Part shown: positions 37,504 through 48,885 of the stretch, piece after piece
Position numbering within the stretch: the first letter of the stretch is position 1
How the letters are laid out: every line of letters starts with the position of its first letter
Assembly: GCF_000938255.1 (NCBI RefSeq)
Contig: NZ_JYMR01000004.1
Location: forward strand, 393,185-457,184
Source of the DNA: Bradyrhizobium sp. LTSP849
GTDB lineage: Bacteria; Pseudomonadota; Alphaproteobacteria; Rhizobiales; Xanthobacteraceae
Reading direction: 5' to 3'
Length of the DNA stretch: 64,000 bases
Position numbers and translations under genes: made by a program
Notes under the pieces: generated by a model
Seen by the model: only the letters and a program-made list of their open reading frames with translations
Databases searched by the model: none
Told to the model about the DNA's origin: nothing

Positions 37504-40500
37504 ATGCCCAAAACCTCCCCGAAGACCTCCGCCCAAGCCGACACCAAACCCGCTGCGACAGCTGCTGCCAAACCGATCGCGGCGAAGGCCGCCGGCAAGG
37601 GTGACCACGTCTTCCTGGTCGACGGTTCCGGCTACATCTTCCGCGCCTATCACGCGCTGCCGCCGCTGAACCGCAAGTCCGACGGCCTTCAGGTCAATGC
37701 CGTGCTCGGCTTCTGCAACATGCTGTGGAAGCTGCTGCGCGACATGCCCGCCGACAACCGGCCGACGCATCTGGCGATCGTGTTCGACAAGTCGGAAGTG
37801 ACGTTCCGCAACAAGATCTATCCCGAATACAAGGCGCACCGGCCGCCGGCGCCCGACGATCTGATCCCGCAATTCGCGCTGATCCGCGAGGCCGTGCGCG
37901 CCTTTGACCTGCCCTGCCTGGAACAGGGCGGCTTCGAGGCCGACGACCTCATCGCGACCTATGCGCGGCAGGCTAGCGATCGCGGCGCGCACACGACCAT
38001 CGTGTCCTCCGACAAGGATCTGATGCAGCTCGTCAACGACAAGATCACGATGTACGACACCATGAAGGATCGCCGCATCGGCATTCCCGAGGTGATCGAG
38101 AAGTTCGGCGTGCCGCCGGAGAAGGTCGTTGAGGTGCAGGCGCTGGCCGGCGATTCCACCGACAACGTACCGGGCGTCCCCGGTATCGGCATCAAGACCG
38201 CGGCGCAACTGATCGTCGAATATGGCGACCTCGAGCAGCTCCTGTTCCGCGCCACAGAGATCAAGCAGCCCAAGCGTCGCGAGGCGCTGATCGAGAACGC
38301 GGAGAAGGCGCGGATCTCGCGAAAACTCGTGCTGCTCGACGACAAGGTCGAGCTGGAGGTGCCGCTCGACGATCTCGCGGTGCACGAGCCCGACGCACGT
38401 AAGCTGGTCGCTTTCCTGAAGGCGATGGAATTTTCCACGCTGACGCGGCGCGTCGCCGACTATTCGCAGATCGATCCTGCGAATGTCGATGCCGATGCGA
38501 GCAACAGCAGCGAGGCACGCGGCGGGGCCGCCGACGGCGCGGTCAAGACAAAATTGTCCGAGACGTCCGGCGATCTCTTCGCCAGCCCTGCCGCAATTGC
38601 CAAGGGCGGCGACAAGGGTGACAAGTCGGCGAGCCTCAAGGGCGCGCCGATCTCGTTAGCTGCCGTGCGGGAAGAGGCCTTGAGAAAGCTTCCAGTGGAC
38701 CGCAGCAAATACCAGGCGATCAAGACGCTCGCCGAGCTCAACGCCTTCATCGCGCGCATCCACGATGCCGGTCATGTCGCGATCGAGGTCCGCGCCAATT
38801 CCATCGATCCGATGCAGGCCGATCTCTGCGGCATCGCGCTGGCGCTGGCGCCGAACGATGCCTGTTATGTGCCGCTGGCGCACAAGCAGTCCGGCGGCGG
38901 CACCGGCCTGTTCGATGCGGGGCTGGCGCCGGATCAGGTCAAGCACGCGGATGCGATCGAGGCGCTGCGGCCGGTGCTGGAATCGGCCGGTATCCTGAAG
39001 ATCGGCTTCGACGTCAAATTCACGTCCGTCATGCTGGCACAGCACGGTATCACGCTACGCAATACCGACGATGCGCAGCTGATCTCCTATGTGCTCGATG
39101 CGGGCCGCGGCTCACATGGCATGGAATCGCTGGCGGAGCGCTGGTTCGGTCACGCCGTCCTGACTGATAGCGACGTGCTTGGCAGCGGCAAGAACAAGCT
39201 TAGTTTCGATCAGGTCCCCATCAACAAAGCGACCGAAACGTCAGCCGAGGATGCCGACGTGACGTTGCGCATATGGCGCGTGCTGAAGCCGCGTCTCGTT
39301 GCCGAGCACATGACCGCAGTCTACGAGACGCTGGAGCGGCCGCTGGTCGCGGTGCTCGCACGGATGGAGCGGCGCGGCATCTCGATCGACCGCCAGGTAC
39401 TGTCGCGTCTCTCCGGCGACTTCGCCCAGACCGCCGCGCGCGTCGAGGCCGAGATCCAGGAGATCGCGGGCGAACCGGTCAATGTCGGCAGCCCCAAGCA
39501 AATCGGCGACATCCTGTTCGGCAAGATGGGGCTGAGCGGCGGCACGAAGACAAAAACCGGCGCCTGGTCGACCACCGCGCAGGTGCTGGATGATCTCGCC
39601 GAGCAAGGCCACGATCTCCCGAAGAAGATTCTGGAGTGGCGCCAGGTTTCCAAGCTGAAATCGACTTATACCGACGCGCTGCCGACCTACGTCAATCCGC
39701 AGACCCATCGCGTGCACACAACCTACGCGCTGGCCGCGACCACCACGGGCCGGCTCTCCTCGAACGAGCCGAATTTGCAGAACATTCCGGTGCGCACCGA
39801 GGACGGCCGCAAGATTCGTCGCGCCTTCATCGCGACGCCCGGGCACAAGCTCGTCTCCGCCGACTATTCGCAGATCGAACTGCGTCTGCTCGCCGAGATC
39901 GCCGACATCCCCGTGCTGAAGCAGGCGTTCAAAGACGGCCTCGACATTCACGCGATGACGGCCTCCGAGATGTTCGGCGTGCCGATCAAGGGCATGCCGA
40001 GCGAAATCCGCCGCCGTGCGAAAGCGATCAATTTCGGCATCATCTACGGCATCTCGGCGTTTGGCCTCGCCAACCAGCTCGGCATCGCGCGCGAAGAAGC
40101 GTCAGCCTACATCAAAAAGTATTTTGAGCGCTTCCCCGGCATCCGCGCCTATATGGACGAGACGCGGGATTTCTGCCGGAGCCACGGCTACGTCACCACG
40201 CTGTTCGGTCGTAAATGCCACTATCCTGACATCAAGGCATCGAACGCCTCGGTGCGCGCCTTCAACGAACGCGCCGCGATCAACGCCCGGCTCCAGGGCA
40301 CCGCCGCCGACATCATCCGCCGCGCCATGACGCGGGTGGAGGATGCGCTCGCCGCAAAAAAACTCTCGGCGCAGATGCTGCTCCAGGTGCATGACGAACT
40401 GATCTTCGAGGTGCCCGACGCGGAGGTCGCAGCGACGCTTCCCGTCGTGCAGCACGTCATGCAGGACGCGCCGTTCCCGGCCGTGCTGCTCTCGGTCCCG

Positions 40501-40548
40501 CTGCATGTGGACGCGCGCGCGGCAACGAATTGGGACGAGGCGCATTGA
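37504..40548 (+). CDS. polA: DNA polymerase I
   Basis: 1014-residue Pol I used in repair and Okazaki-fragment maturation. 5' nuclease domain (about 34-330): VDGSGYIFRAYHAL, SDKDLMQLV and GDSTDNVPGVPGIG intact. Polymerase domain (about 600-1014): motif A SADYSQIELRLLAEI, motif B RRRAKAINFGIIYG, motif C QVHDELIFE intact. The middle 3'-5' exonuclease domain (about 410-600) has lost key residues: positions equivalent to E. coli D355, E357, D424 and Y497 are E428, R430, T507 and T579; only the D501 equivalent (D583) remains. Proofreading is therefore probably absent. Start at ATG 37504 (MPKTSPKTS); the Ala/Lys/Pro-rich leader (1-33) is longer than usual. Confidence 0.96.
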   Translation: MPKTSPKTSAQADTKPAATAAAKPIAAKAAGKGDHVFLVDGSGYIFRAYHALPPLNRKSDGLQVNAVLGFCNMLWKLLRDMPADNRPTHLAIVFDKSEVTFRNKIYPEYKAHRPPAPDDLIPQFALIREAVRAFDLPCLEQGGFEADDLIATYARQASDRGAHTTIVSSDKDLMQLVNDKITMYDTMKDRRIGIPEVIEKFGVPPEKVVEVQALAGDSTDNVPGVPGIGIKTAAQLIVEYGDLEQLLFRATEIKQPKRREALIENAEKARISRKLVLLDDKVELEVPLDDLAVHEPDARKLVAFLKAMEFSTLTRRVADYSQIDPANVDADASNSSEARGGAADGAVKTKLSETSGDLFASPAAIAKGGDKGDKSASLKGAPISLAAVREEALRKLPVDRSKYQAIKTLAELNAFIARIHDAGHVAIEVRANSIDPMQADLCGIALALAPNDACYVPLAHKQSGGGTGLFDAGLAPDQVKHADAIEALRPVLESAGILKIGFDVKFTSVMLAQHGITLRNTDDAQLISYVLDAGRGSHGMESLAERWFGHAVLTDSDVLGSGKNKLSFDQVPINKATETSAEDADVTLRIWRVLKPRLVAEHMTAVYETLERPLVAVLARMERRGISIDRQVLSRLSGDFAQTAARVEAEIQEIAGEPVNVGSPKQIGDILFGKMGLSGGTKTKTGAWSTTAQVLDDLAEQGHDLPKKILEWRQVSKLKSTYTDALPTYVNPQTHRVHTTYALAATTTGRLSSNEPNLQNIPVRTEDGRKIRRAFIATPGHKLVSADYSQIELRLLAEIADIPVLKQAFKDGLDIHAMTASEMFGVPIKGMPSEIRRRAKAINFGIIYGISAFGLANQLGIAREEASAYIKKYFERFPGIRAYMDETRDFCRSHGYVTTLFGRKCHYPDIKASNASVRAFNERAAINARLQGTAADIIRRAMTRVEDALAAKKLSAQMLLQVHDELIFEVPDAEVAATLPVVQHVMQDAPFPAVLLSVPLHVDARAATNWDEAH

Positions 40549-40557
40549 CCGGACGGT

Positions 40558-40684
40558 GTCGTCCCGGCGAAGGCCGGGACCCATAACCACAGGGAGCAGT
40601 TTGGCGAAGATTCGTCGTTCGGTACTCCGACCATTTGCGATCGATAGACCTCGCGGTATGGGTCCCGGCCTTCGGCGGGACGAC
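40558..40684. repeat. Inverted hairpin pair (family B), gene-less
   Basis: Left arm gtcgtcccggcgaaggccgg at 40558 with tail gacccataaccac, and inverted right arm ending ggcgggacgac at 40684. Spacer contains agtttggcgaagattcgt, also present at 48671-48810, and ends ctcgcggtatgg like the copy at 6438. Lies just after polA. Confidence 0.9.
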
Positions 40685-40789
40685 GTTGGAGTAAAACGCG
40701 GCGAATCCAATTGTCCTCCGAGCAATTGCGCGATGGCCTCACCGAGCCGTGCATATTAGAACCGTACGATCCCCCGCACCGGTTCACCC

Positions 40790-41425
40790 ATGCCCCATAC
40801 ATCCGCCCTGCTCGGCTTCGCCCTCGTCTGCCTCGGTCTCGTGCTCACGCCCGGACCGAACATGATCTATCTGATCTCGCGCTCGATCACGCAGGGGCCG
40901 GCGGCCGGCATCGTCTCGCTTGGCGGCGTGGCGCTCGGCTTCGTGGTCTACATGCTGTGCGCCGCGTTCGGCATCACCGCGCTCTTGCTCGCCATTCCCT
41001 TTGCCTATGACGCGCTGCGCTTCGCCGGCGCCGGCTATTTGCTCTGGCTCGCCTGGCAGGCGATGAAGCCGGGCGGCCGTTCGCCGTTCGAGGTGAAGCA
41101 GCTCGCAATCGACAGCCCGCGAAAATTGTTCGCGATGGGCTTCGTCACCAATCTGCTCAACCCGAAGATCGCGATGCTCTATCTCGCGCTGCTGCCGCAG
41201 TTTCTCGATCTCACCGCCGGCAGCGTGCTGACGCAGTCGCTCGTGCTGGGCGCGATCCAGGTCGCGATCAGCGTCAGCGTGAATGCGGTGATCGCGCTCG
41301 CGGCCGGATCGATCGCGCTGTTCATGGCGAGCCGGCCGAGCTGGATGCTGGTGCAACGCTGGCTGATGGGCACGGTGCTGGCCGGGCTCGCGGTCAGGAT
41401 GGCGGTCGAGGCGCGGAAGGTGTGA
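40790..41425 (+). CDS. LysE/RhtB-family exporter
   Basis: 211-residue membrane protein with about six helices and the family opening LVCLGLVLTPGPNMIYLISR (about 13-32). LysE/RhtB proteins export amino acids such as lysine, threonine or homoserine lactone, driven by the proton gradient. Other visible hallmarks are GFVTNLLNPKIAMLYLALLP (about 112-131). The substrate cannot be assigned. Flanked on both sides by hairpin repeats, so probably monocistronic. Confidence 0.9.
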   Translation: MPHTSALLGFALVCLGLVLTPGPNMIYLISRSITQGPAAGIVSLGGVALGFVVYMLCAAFGITALLLAIPFAYDALRFAGAGYLLWLAWQAMKPGGRSPFEVKQLAIDSPRKLFAMGFVTNLLNPKIAMLYLALLPQFLDLTAGSVLTQSLVLGAIQVAISVSVNAVIALAAGSIALFMASRPSWMLVQRWLMGTVLAGLAVRMAVEARKV

Positions 41426-41435
41426 CTAAGGAAGC

Positions 41436-41465
41436 TGTCATGCCCCGGCTTTGCGGGCGATGACA
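41436..41465. repeat. Solitary family A-like hairpin
   Basis: tgtcatgccccggctttgcg followed by ggcgatgaca: one self-complementary arm (tgtcat...atgaca ends) without the ccagtat tail, between the convergent LysE and GST genes. Confidence 0.7.
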
Positions 41466-41467
41466 GA

Positions 41468-42094
41468 TCAATCCAGCTTCGCCTCCATCCCGCGCTTCAC
41501 CGCGGGGCGCGCCATCAGGGCCTCGTACCAGCGCTTGACGTTGGGGAAATCGGCCAGATCCACCTTGTGGCGCGGATGGCGCCAGGCCCAGCCCAGAATG
41601 GCGAAATCGGCGACCGAAAGATCGCCGGCGACGAAATCTTGGCCGTCCAGGCGACGGTCCAGCACCCCGTAGAGCCGGCGCGTCTCCGCCATGTAGCGCT
41701 TGAGGCCGTAGGCGCGGTCCTGCTCGTTCTCGAGTGCAATGAAATGATGCACCTGGCCCGGCATCGGCCCGAAGCCGCCCATCTGCCACATCAGCCATTC
41801 GTAGACCGGAATGCGGCCGGCCAGCGGCTTGGGCAGGAATTTACCGGTCTTTTCGCCGAGATAGAGCAGGATCGCACCGGACTCGAACACGCTGACAGGC
41901 TTGCCGTCGGGCCCCTCGGGGTCGACGATCGCTGGGATCTTGTTGTTCGGAGAGAGCTTCAGGAACCCAGGCGCCATCTGCTCGCCTTTGCTGATGTTCA
42001 CCGGGATCACCTTGTAAGGCAGCCCCATTTCCTCCAGCGCGACCGAGATTTTGCGGCCGTTCGGCGTGTTCCAGGTGTGCAGTTCGATGGTCAT
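41468..42094 (-). CDS. Glutathione S-transferase family protein (Nu/YfcG-like)
   Basis: 208-residue GST: thioredoxin-like N-terminal domain (about 1-80) with NTPNGRKISVALEEMGLPY (8-26) and SPNNKIPAIVD, then an all-helical C-terminal domain. The TxNGxK motif and lack of a catalytic Tyr/Ser/Cys at the usual site point to the Ure2p/YfcG-type disulfide-bond reductases. I chose ATG 42094 (MTIELHTWN). Function in redox or detoxification is inferred from family. Confidence 0.88.
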   Translation of the reverse strand: MTIELHTWNTPNGRKISVALEEMGLPYKVIPVNISKGEQMAPGFLKLSPNNKIPAIVDPEGPDGKPVSVFESGAILLYLGEKTGKFLPKPLAGRIPVYEWLMWQMGGFGPMPGQVHHFIALENEQDRAYGLKRYMAETRRLYGVLDRRLDGQDFVAGDLSVADFAILGWAWRHPRHKVDLADFPNVKRWYEALMARPAVKRGMEAKLD

Positions 42095-42280
42095 TTGCCT
42101 TGTTTCCTTGCCCAGTTTCTTGCCCGAGATATCTGGCATCCAACTACTCCAGAAGGTTGCACCCCCACAACCGGCGCACCGGAATGGCCGATCCCTGTTG
42201 ACGGGACCCGCCCCCTCTGGAATGTCACCGCCGTGGCGGATAAATTCCGCTTCCGCTAAGAACGCTCCCGAGGGACCGCC

Positions 42281-42844
42281 GTGTCGAAATCAGCCTCCCG
42301 CGCCCGCCTGTTCGAAATCATCCGCCGGCGCTCCTTTGGCCGCGGCGAGGTGACGCTCGCGTCGGGCCGCAAGAGCGATTTCTATTTCAACCTCAAGCCG
42401 ACTATGCTGGACCCGGAGGGCGCGACGCTGCTCGCCGAGCTCACCTACGAGACGCTGAAGGACGATCAGCTCGATTTCATCGGCGGGCTCGAGATGGGCG
42501 CAGTGCCGCTTGCGGGCGCGCTGGCGCAGATCTCCTGGATCAAGGGCCATCCGATCGCAGCGTTCTTCGTGCGCAAGAAGCCGAAGGAGCACGGCGCAAA
42601 GCTCGCGATCGAGGGCCTGCCCAGGGGCGAAACGCTTCAAGGCAAGCGCGTCGTGATCGTCGAGGACGTCACCACCACCGGCGGCTCGGCGATGAAAGCG
42701 GTGGAAGCCGTGCGCGAAACCGGCGCCGAGGTGGTGCTGGTGCTCACCATGGTCGACCGCGAGGAAGGCGCCACCGATACATTCGGTGCGGCCGGCCTGC
42801 CCTTCCGCTCGCTCTACAAGGCATCAGAGTTCTTGAAGGCGTAA
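42281..42844 (+). CDS. pyrE: Orotate phosphoribosyltransferase
   Basis: 187-residue enzyme that joins orotate to PRPP to make OMP in pyrimidine synthesis. The PRPP-binding signature [20 protein letters not shown] (about 124-143) and the substrate segment [16 protein letters not shown] are intact. GTG start at 42281, preceded by GAGGGA. Monocistronic, with a hairpin-free gap on either side. Confidence 0.95.
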   Translation: MSKSASRARLFEIIRRRSFGRGEVTLASGRKSDFYFNLKPTMLDPEGATLLAELTYETLKDDQLDFIGGLEMGAVPLAGALAQISWIKGHPIAAFFVRKKPKEHGAKLAIEGLPRGETLQGKRVVIVEDVTTTGGSAMKAVEAVRETGAEVVLVLTMVDREEGATDTFGAAGLPFRSLYKASEFLKA

Positions 42845-42952
42845 AGCGCCAAGCTCCCCTCAACCGCTCATTTACCATCCCCCGTTATGGTGAATCATGT
42901 GCTGAGACCTCGCGGGTCCCGGCCGGTTCAGTAGCGTCGGGTGGAGTAAGCG

Positions 42953-43765
42953 TTGCGTACGATTGTGTCCCATGCGCGCCGGCGGCGTCGCGCGATGCTT
43001 GTGGCCGCCATTTTCGCAAGCCCGCTGCTTGCGGCTCCCGCCCCGGTTTCGGCTGGGGGCCTGTTCGACTTCCTTTTCGGTGGCGCACAGCAGCGGCCGC
43101 AGCGCGAGGTGCCACAGGCGAACTCATACGCTGATCCCTTTACCGGCCAGCAGAATCCCGCGACCCCGCAATATGTCCCGCCGACGCGCTCGGCGGCCGC
43201 TGGCAGCTCGGGTCCCGCGTTCTGCGTGCGCAGCTGCGACGGAAAATATTTTCCGCTGATGCGCGGCGTCGCTTCGCCGGCGCAGATGTGTCAGGCTTTC
43301 TGTCCTGCCACCGCCACAAAGGTCTTTTTCGGCTCCAGCATCGACGGCGCCTTTGCGCAGACCGGCGAACGCTATGCCGACAGCGAGAACGCATTCGCCT
43401 ACCGCAAGGCGCTACGCGCGGACTGCACCTGCAACGGCCGCGAGCCGGTTGGCCTTGCCCCGGTCGACCTCGCACTGGACCCTTCGCTGAAGGCTGGCGA
43501 CGTCATCGCCACCACCGACGGCCTGGTCGCCTATACCGGCGTCCGCCTCGGCAACGACCAGACCGCGGAGTTCACCCCGGTCGCCTCCTATCCCGGCCTC
43601 ACCGCACAGGTCCGCGCCCGGCTCGGCGAGATGAAGGTGGCGCCAGTGCGGGCGGAGACAGTGGCGGCCGACGCTCCGGCCGCGGAGATCGTGCGCGGGA
43701 CGCTGCCTGATGTGACGGTGCCGAAGGCGCCGGCGAAGTCGGCGAAGCGGGCGGGGTTGGATTGA
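42953..43765 (+). CDS. Secreted DUF2865 protein
   Basis: 270 residues. A basic leader and hydrophobic signal (about 13-33, ending APAPVSA) indicate export. Residues about 84-185 match DUF2865: FCVRSCDGKYFPLMRG, MCQAFCPA, and DCTCNGREPVGLAP, with six well-placed cysteines likely to form disulfides. The last 60 residues are Ala/Pro/Lys-rich. Start is a TTG at 42953 with GGAGT 7 bases upstream; GTG 42965 is a less likely alternative. Function unknown. Confidence 0.8.
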   Translation: MRTIVSHARRRRRAMLVAAIFASPLLAAPAPVSAGGLFDFLFGGAQQRPQREVPQANSYADPFTGQQNPATPQYVPPTRSAAAGSSGPAFCVRSCDGKYFPLMRGVASPAQMCQAFCPATATKVFFGSSIDGAFAQTGERYADSENAFAYRKALRADCTCNGREPVGLAPVDLALDPSLKAGDVIATTDGLVAYTGVRLGNDQTAEFTPVASYPGLTAQVRARLGEMKVAPVRAETVAADAPAAEIVRGTLPDVTVPKAPAKSAKRAGLD

Positions 43766-43791
43766 GCTTCTCATGGTGAGGAGCGAGAGCA

Positions 43792-44223
43792 TCACCGTCC
43801 GATAATCACTCCGATCACATTCGGCGCCGCCAGATATTTCTCCTCGATCGCCGCACGTGCGGCGGCGCGGTTGTCTGCCGTGAGCAGACCGCGCTTCTCG
43901 GCCAAGATCATCCAGCAAAAGCCCCACCAGTCGGTCAGCATGCCCGCCTCGCCGACGAGGTCGTAGCCCTGCTCGGCCGCGAAGATGCGCGCATGCGCTT
44001 CATCCAGCGTGTCGAGAAACAAATGATCCTCAGCCGCGAACAGATCGTCGCTGACGTCGTCGATGGTGTAGCCCCAGATCGACTGGCACACCGCGTTGAA
44101 CTCGCGGTCGAACTGATCGTCATCGACGGCATAGCGCCGCGCCGCCAGATGCAGCCGCGACAGCGAGCGCGCGAAATCCGCGATCCGGGTGAGAGCAAAT
44201 TGATCGAAGGCAATGGTGGACAT
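43792..44223 (-). CDS. Conserved hypothetical protein
   Basis: 143 residues, mostly helical, acidic, no signal peptide or membrane segment (MSTIAFDQFALTRIADFARS start). It contains the segments WGYTIDDVSDDLFAAEDHLF and LTDWWGFCWMILAEKRGLLT. I do not recognise a family. ATG at 44223 chosen over an upstream start at 44268 that would run into the promoter region. Leftward, followed across its upstream gap by the second GIY-YIG element. Confidence 0.7.
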   Translation of the reverse strand: MSTIAFDQFALTRIADFARSLSRLHLAARRYAVDDDQFDREFNAVCQSIWGYTIDDVSDDLFAAEDHLFLDTLDEAHARIFAAEQGYDLVGEAGMLTDWWGFCWMILAEKRGLLTADNRAAARAAIEEKYLAAPNVIGVIIGR

Positions 44224-44350
44224 GTAGTCCTCGCAACGTCGGACAGACCCTAGATATTGTGTCGGCAACGCGCCGAATCACAATGATATATCAAAGACTT
44301 GCTAAAGTGTTCTTAATTTGTTCCGATAACGAGCGCGATTGTTTGAAATC

Positions 44351-44747
44351 GTCGTCCTGGCGAAAGCCAGGACCCATTACCCCGGTCAGCGTTGCTTTTG
44401 CGAGCTTGAGCCACAGCCATGAACGCGAGCAGCTATTACGTCTACATCCTTGCAAGCCGTCATCACGGGACGATCTACATCGGCGTGACCAACGACATCC
44501 GCATGCGGCTAGAGTTGCATCGTTCGGGGCGAGGCTCGAAGTTCGTGCAGAAGTACAAGATTTTCCGCCTCGTGCATGTTGAGGTCTTCGCCACTCCGCA
44601 AGAAGCGATCACGCGCGAGAAGCAGCTCAAGTTCTGGAAACGCGATTGGAAGATCAAGCTGATCGAGCAGGAAAATCCGGATTGGAATGACCAATCGGGC
44701 CTCATCTGACAGTCGGGGTAATGGGTCCTGGCTTTCGCCAGGACGAC
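44351..44747. mobile_element. GIY-YIG element 2: nuclease gene between perfect 33-bp inverted hairpin arms
   Basis: Left arm 44351-44383 (gtcgtcctggcgaaagccag then gacccattacccc) and right arm 44715-44747 (ggggtaatgggtcctggctt then tcgccaggacgac) are exact reverse complements over 33 bp. Each arm folds as an 8-bp stem GTCCTGGC/GCCAGGAC with a GAAA loop. Compared with the other family B arms (GTCCCGGC/GCCGGGAC) one base pair has changed on both sides, keeping pairing. 35 bases separate the left arm from the ATG and 5 bases the stop from the right arm. Total 397 bp. Confidence 0.82.
44419..44709 (+). CDS. Small GIY-YIG nuclease (UPF0213-like), copy 2
   Basis: 96-residue single-domain protein homologous to the one at 14218. 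Tyrosine motifs YYVYILAS (6-13) and IYIGVTND (19-26), Arg in IRMRLELH, Glu in QEAITREKQLKFWKR and the NPDWND tail are all present, so the nuclease core looks intact. The middle (HRSGRGSKFVQKYKIFRLVH) differs clearly from copy 1, so the two are diverged copies rather than a recent duplication. Encoded entirely between perfect inverted hairpin arms. Confidence 0.88.
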   Translation: MNASSYYVYILASRHHGTIYIGVTNDIRMRLELHRSGRGSKFVQKYKIFRLVHVEVFATPQEAITREKQLKFWKRDWKIKLIEQENPDWNDQSGLI

Positions 44748-44772
44748 GCCGTCTTCGTTGCACCAGTCGTGC

Positions 44773-45015
44773 TCAATTCGCAGCCGACATCAACTTATCC
44801 CCGCACGCGCTCGCATAAAACTTTCCGCCGCATTGGTGCTTGATGGCGGCGCAGCGTGCCGCTGGTGTGGCGCTTTGCGGGAGCGAGACCGCGCAGCTGA
44901 GGCCGTCGGCGCTGCGGCCCTTGCCGGCGGCAAAGGCGGCGCTCGAGGTGGCGATGCAGATGACAACAAGCGCCGCAGTGGCGATTTCGATCAGCAGTCG
45001 CATCAGAGGTCTCAT
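44773..45015 (-). CDS. Small secreted four-cysteine protein
   Basis: 80 residues. Signal peptide MRPLMRLLIEIATAALVVIC... cleaved near AFA-AG (about 31), leaving a mature peptide of about 49 residues with four cysteines (LSCAVS, RCAAIKHQCGG, SACGDK), probably two disulfides. ATG at 45015 is preceded by GGAGGAG at 8 bases, a strong site; ATG 45003 is an alternative. I do not recognise a family. Function unknown. Confidence 0.68.
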   Translation of the reverse strand: MRPLMRLLIEIATAALVVICIATSSAAFAAGKGRSADGLSCAVSLPQSATPAARCAAIKHQCGGKFYASACGDKLMSAAN

Positions 45016-45211
45016 GGGGCGTCTCCTCCATACTGATGGCTGAATTGGCGCCCAATCTAGCACCAAATCCACGCTTCTCCGTGCTCGCCCGGGTTCCCAA
45101 ACCGGCCCGTTCCTTGCATAATTTTACGCCAGCGCAGTTCACGGCCGCGCCAGCGAGGTTTCGGTCCGGAAGCAAGTTGCGTAGGGTTAGTGGTGTTCTC
45201 GCGACCAGGAA

Positions 45212-47746
<2,535 letters not shown>

Positions 47747-47840
47747 TTTTCCGCTGCGTGAAATCGGCTACCTCTGAGGTAATTGCACAAGCCGGCGTCG
47801 GACGTGATATGACGTCCGTCATTGAAAGCCGGATCAAACA

Positions 47841-48656
47841 ATGCACGCGAAACTCCCGCACCCGTTCGACGACGCCACCCGCATCACCGCCGGTGACAGC
47901 AGTTGGCAGGGGCACACCAGCGACGACTACTGGGCCTTTGTCGGTCCGTTCGGCGGCGCTACCGCCGCGACCATTTTGCGCGCGCTGATCGAGCATCCGC
48001 AACGCGCCGGCGAACCACTCGCCCTCACCGTCAATTACTGCGCGCCGATCGCCAAAGGACCCTTCGATCTCGACATACGGCTGGTGAAGGCCAACCGTTC
48101 CAGCCAGCACTGGAGCGTCGAACTGTCGCAGGGCGGCGGCGAGGTCGCGACGCTCGCCACCGCCGTGTTCGCCGAGCGCCGGCCGTCCTGGGAGCACAGG
48201 GTGGCGACATATCCGGACGCCACCGCGTTCGAGGCAACGCTGCCATTCCCGAAGATCTCGGCGTCCTGGGCCAACCAGTATGAATTCCGTTTCGTCGAGG
48301 GCGAGATGCGGATCGGCTCGCCGCAGGCCGAGCTCGCCAGCACCTATTCGAAGATCTGGATCGGCGACCGCACGCCGCGCAAGCTCGACATGCTGTCGCT
48401 GATGTCGATGTCGGACGCCTTCTTCGGCCGCATCTTCCACGCGCGACGCGAGCTGGTGCCGTTCGGCACGGTGTCGCTGACGACGTATTTTCACACCGAT
48501 AGCGAAGAGCTCGCGGCCGAGGACATCACCCGCGTGCTCGCGACGGCCGATTCGAAGATCATGCACAAGAGCTACGCCGACCAGAACGCCGAGCTGTGGT
48601 CGCCGAATGGAAGGCTGCTCGCGACCAGCACGCAGATCGCGTATTTCAAGGCGTGA
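47841..48656 (+). CDS. Acyl-CoA thioesterase family protein (double hot-dog)
   Basis: 271 residues matching the TesB-like/4HBT_3 double hot-dog thioesterases. First half has YWAFVGPFGGATAATILRAL (about 31-50); the second has KLDMLSLMSMSDAFFGRI and VSLTTYFHTDSEELA, where the family acts on acyl-CoA. Substrate unknown. Monocistronic, followed by a family B repeat and the pckA terminator. Confidence 0.84.
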   Translation: MHAKLPHPFDDATRITAGDSSWQGHTSDDYWAFVGPFGGATAATILRALIEHPQRAGEPLALTVNYCAPIAKGPFDLDIRLVKANRSSQHWSVELSQGGGEVATLATAVFAERRPSWEHRVATYPDATAFEATLPFPKISASWANQYEFRFVEGEMRIGSPQAELASTYSKIWIGDRTPRKLDMLSLMSMSDAFFGRIFHARRELVPFGTVSLTTYFHTDSEELAAEDITRVLATADSKIMHKSYADQNAELWSPNGRLLATSTQIAYFKA

Positions 48657-48670
48657 GGGCTCACCCCAAC

Positions 48671-48810
48671 GTCTTCCCGGCGAAGGCCGGGACCCATAAC
48701 CACAGGAAGTAGTTTGGCGAAGATTCGTAGTTATCGTTTCTTCGCCGGTACTTGCGCTGCACTCCCTCGATAGATCATGCGGTATGGGTCCCGGCCTTCG
48801 CCGGGACGAC
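48671..48810. repeat. Inverted hairpin pair (family B), gene-less
   Basis: Left arm gtcttcccggcgaaggccgg (48671) with tail gacccataaccac, and right arm ggtatgggtcccggccttcg ending gggacgac at 48810. The spacer contains agtttggcgaagattcgt, identical to the copy at 40558, and ends in cgatagatcatgcggtatgg-like sequence, close to the copy at 6438. Confidence 0.9.
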
Positions 48811-48836
48811 ACTGTGTGGTTCGCCCTAGTGGTCAC

Positions 48837-48872
48837 AAAAAAAGGCGGCCTTTCGGCCGCCCTTTTGTATTC
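48837..48872 (-). terminator. Rho-independent terminator of pckA
   Basis: GGCGGCC (48844-48850) pairs with GGCCGCC (48855-48861) around TTTC, flanked by A-run and T-run. On the minus strand the stem is followed by a run of seven T, the correct order for ending pckA, whose stop is 14 bases away. Confidence 0.85.
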
Positions 48873-48885
48873 ACACTGAAAGAGA

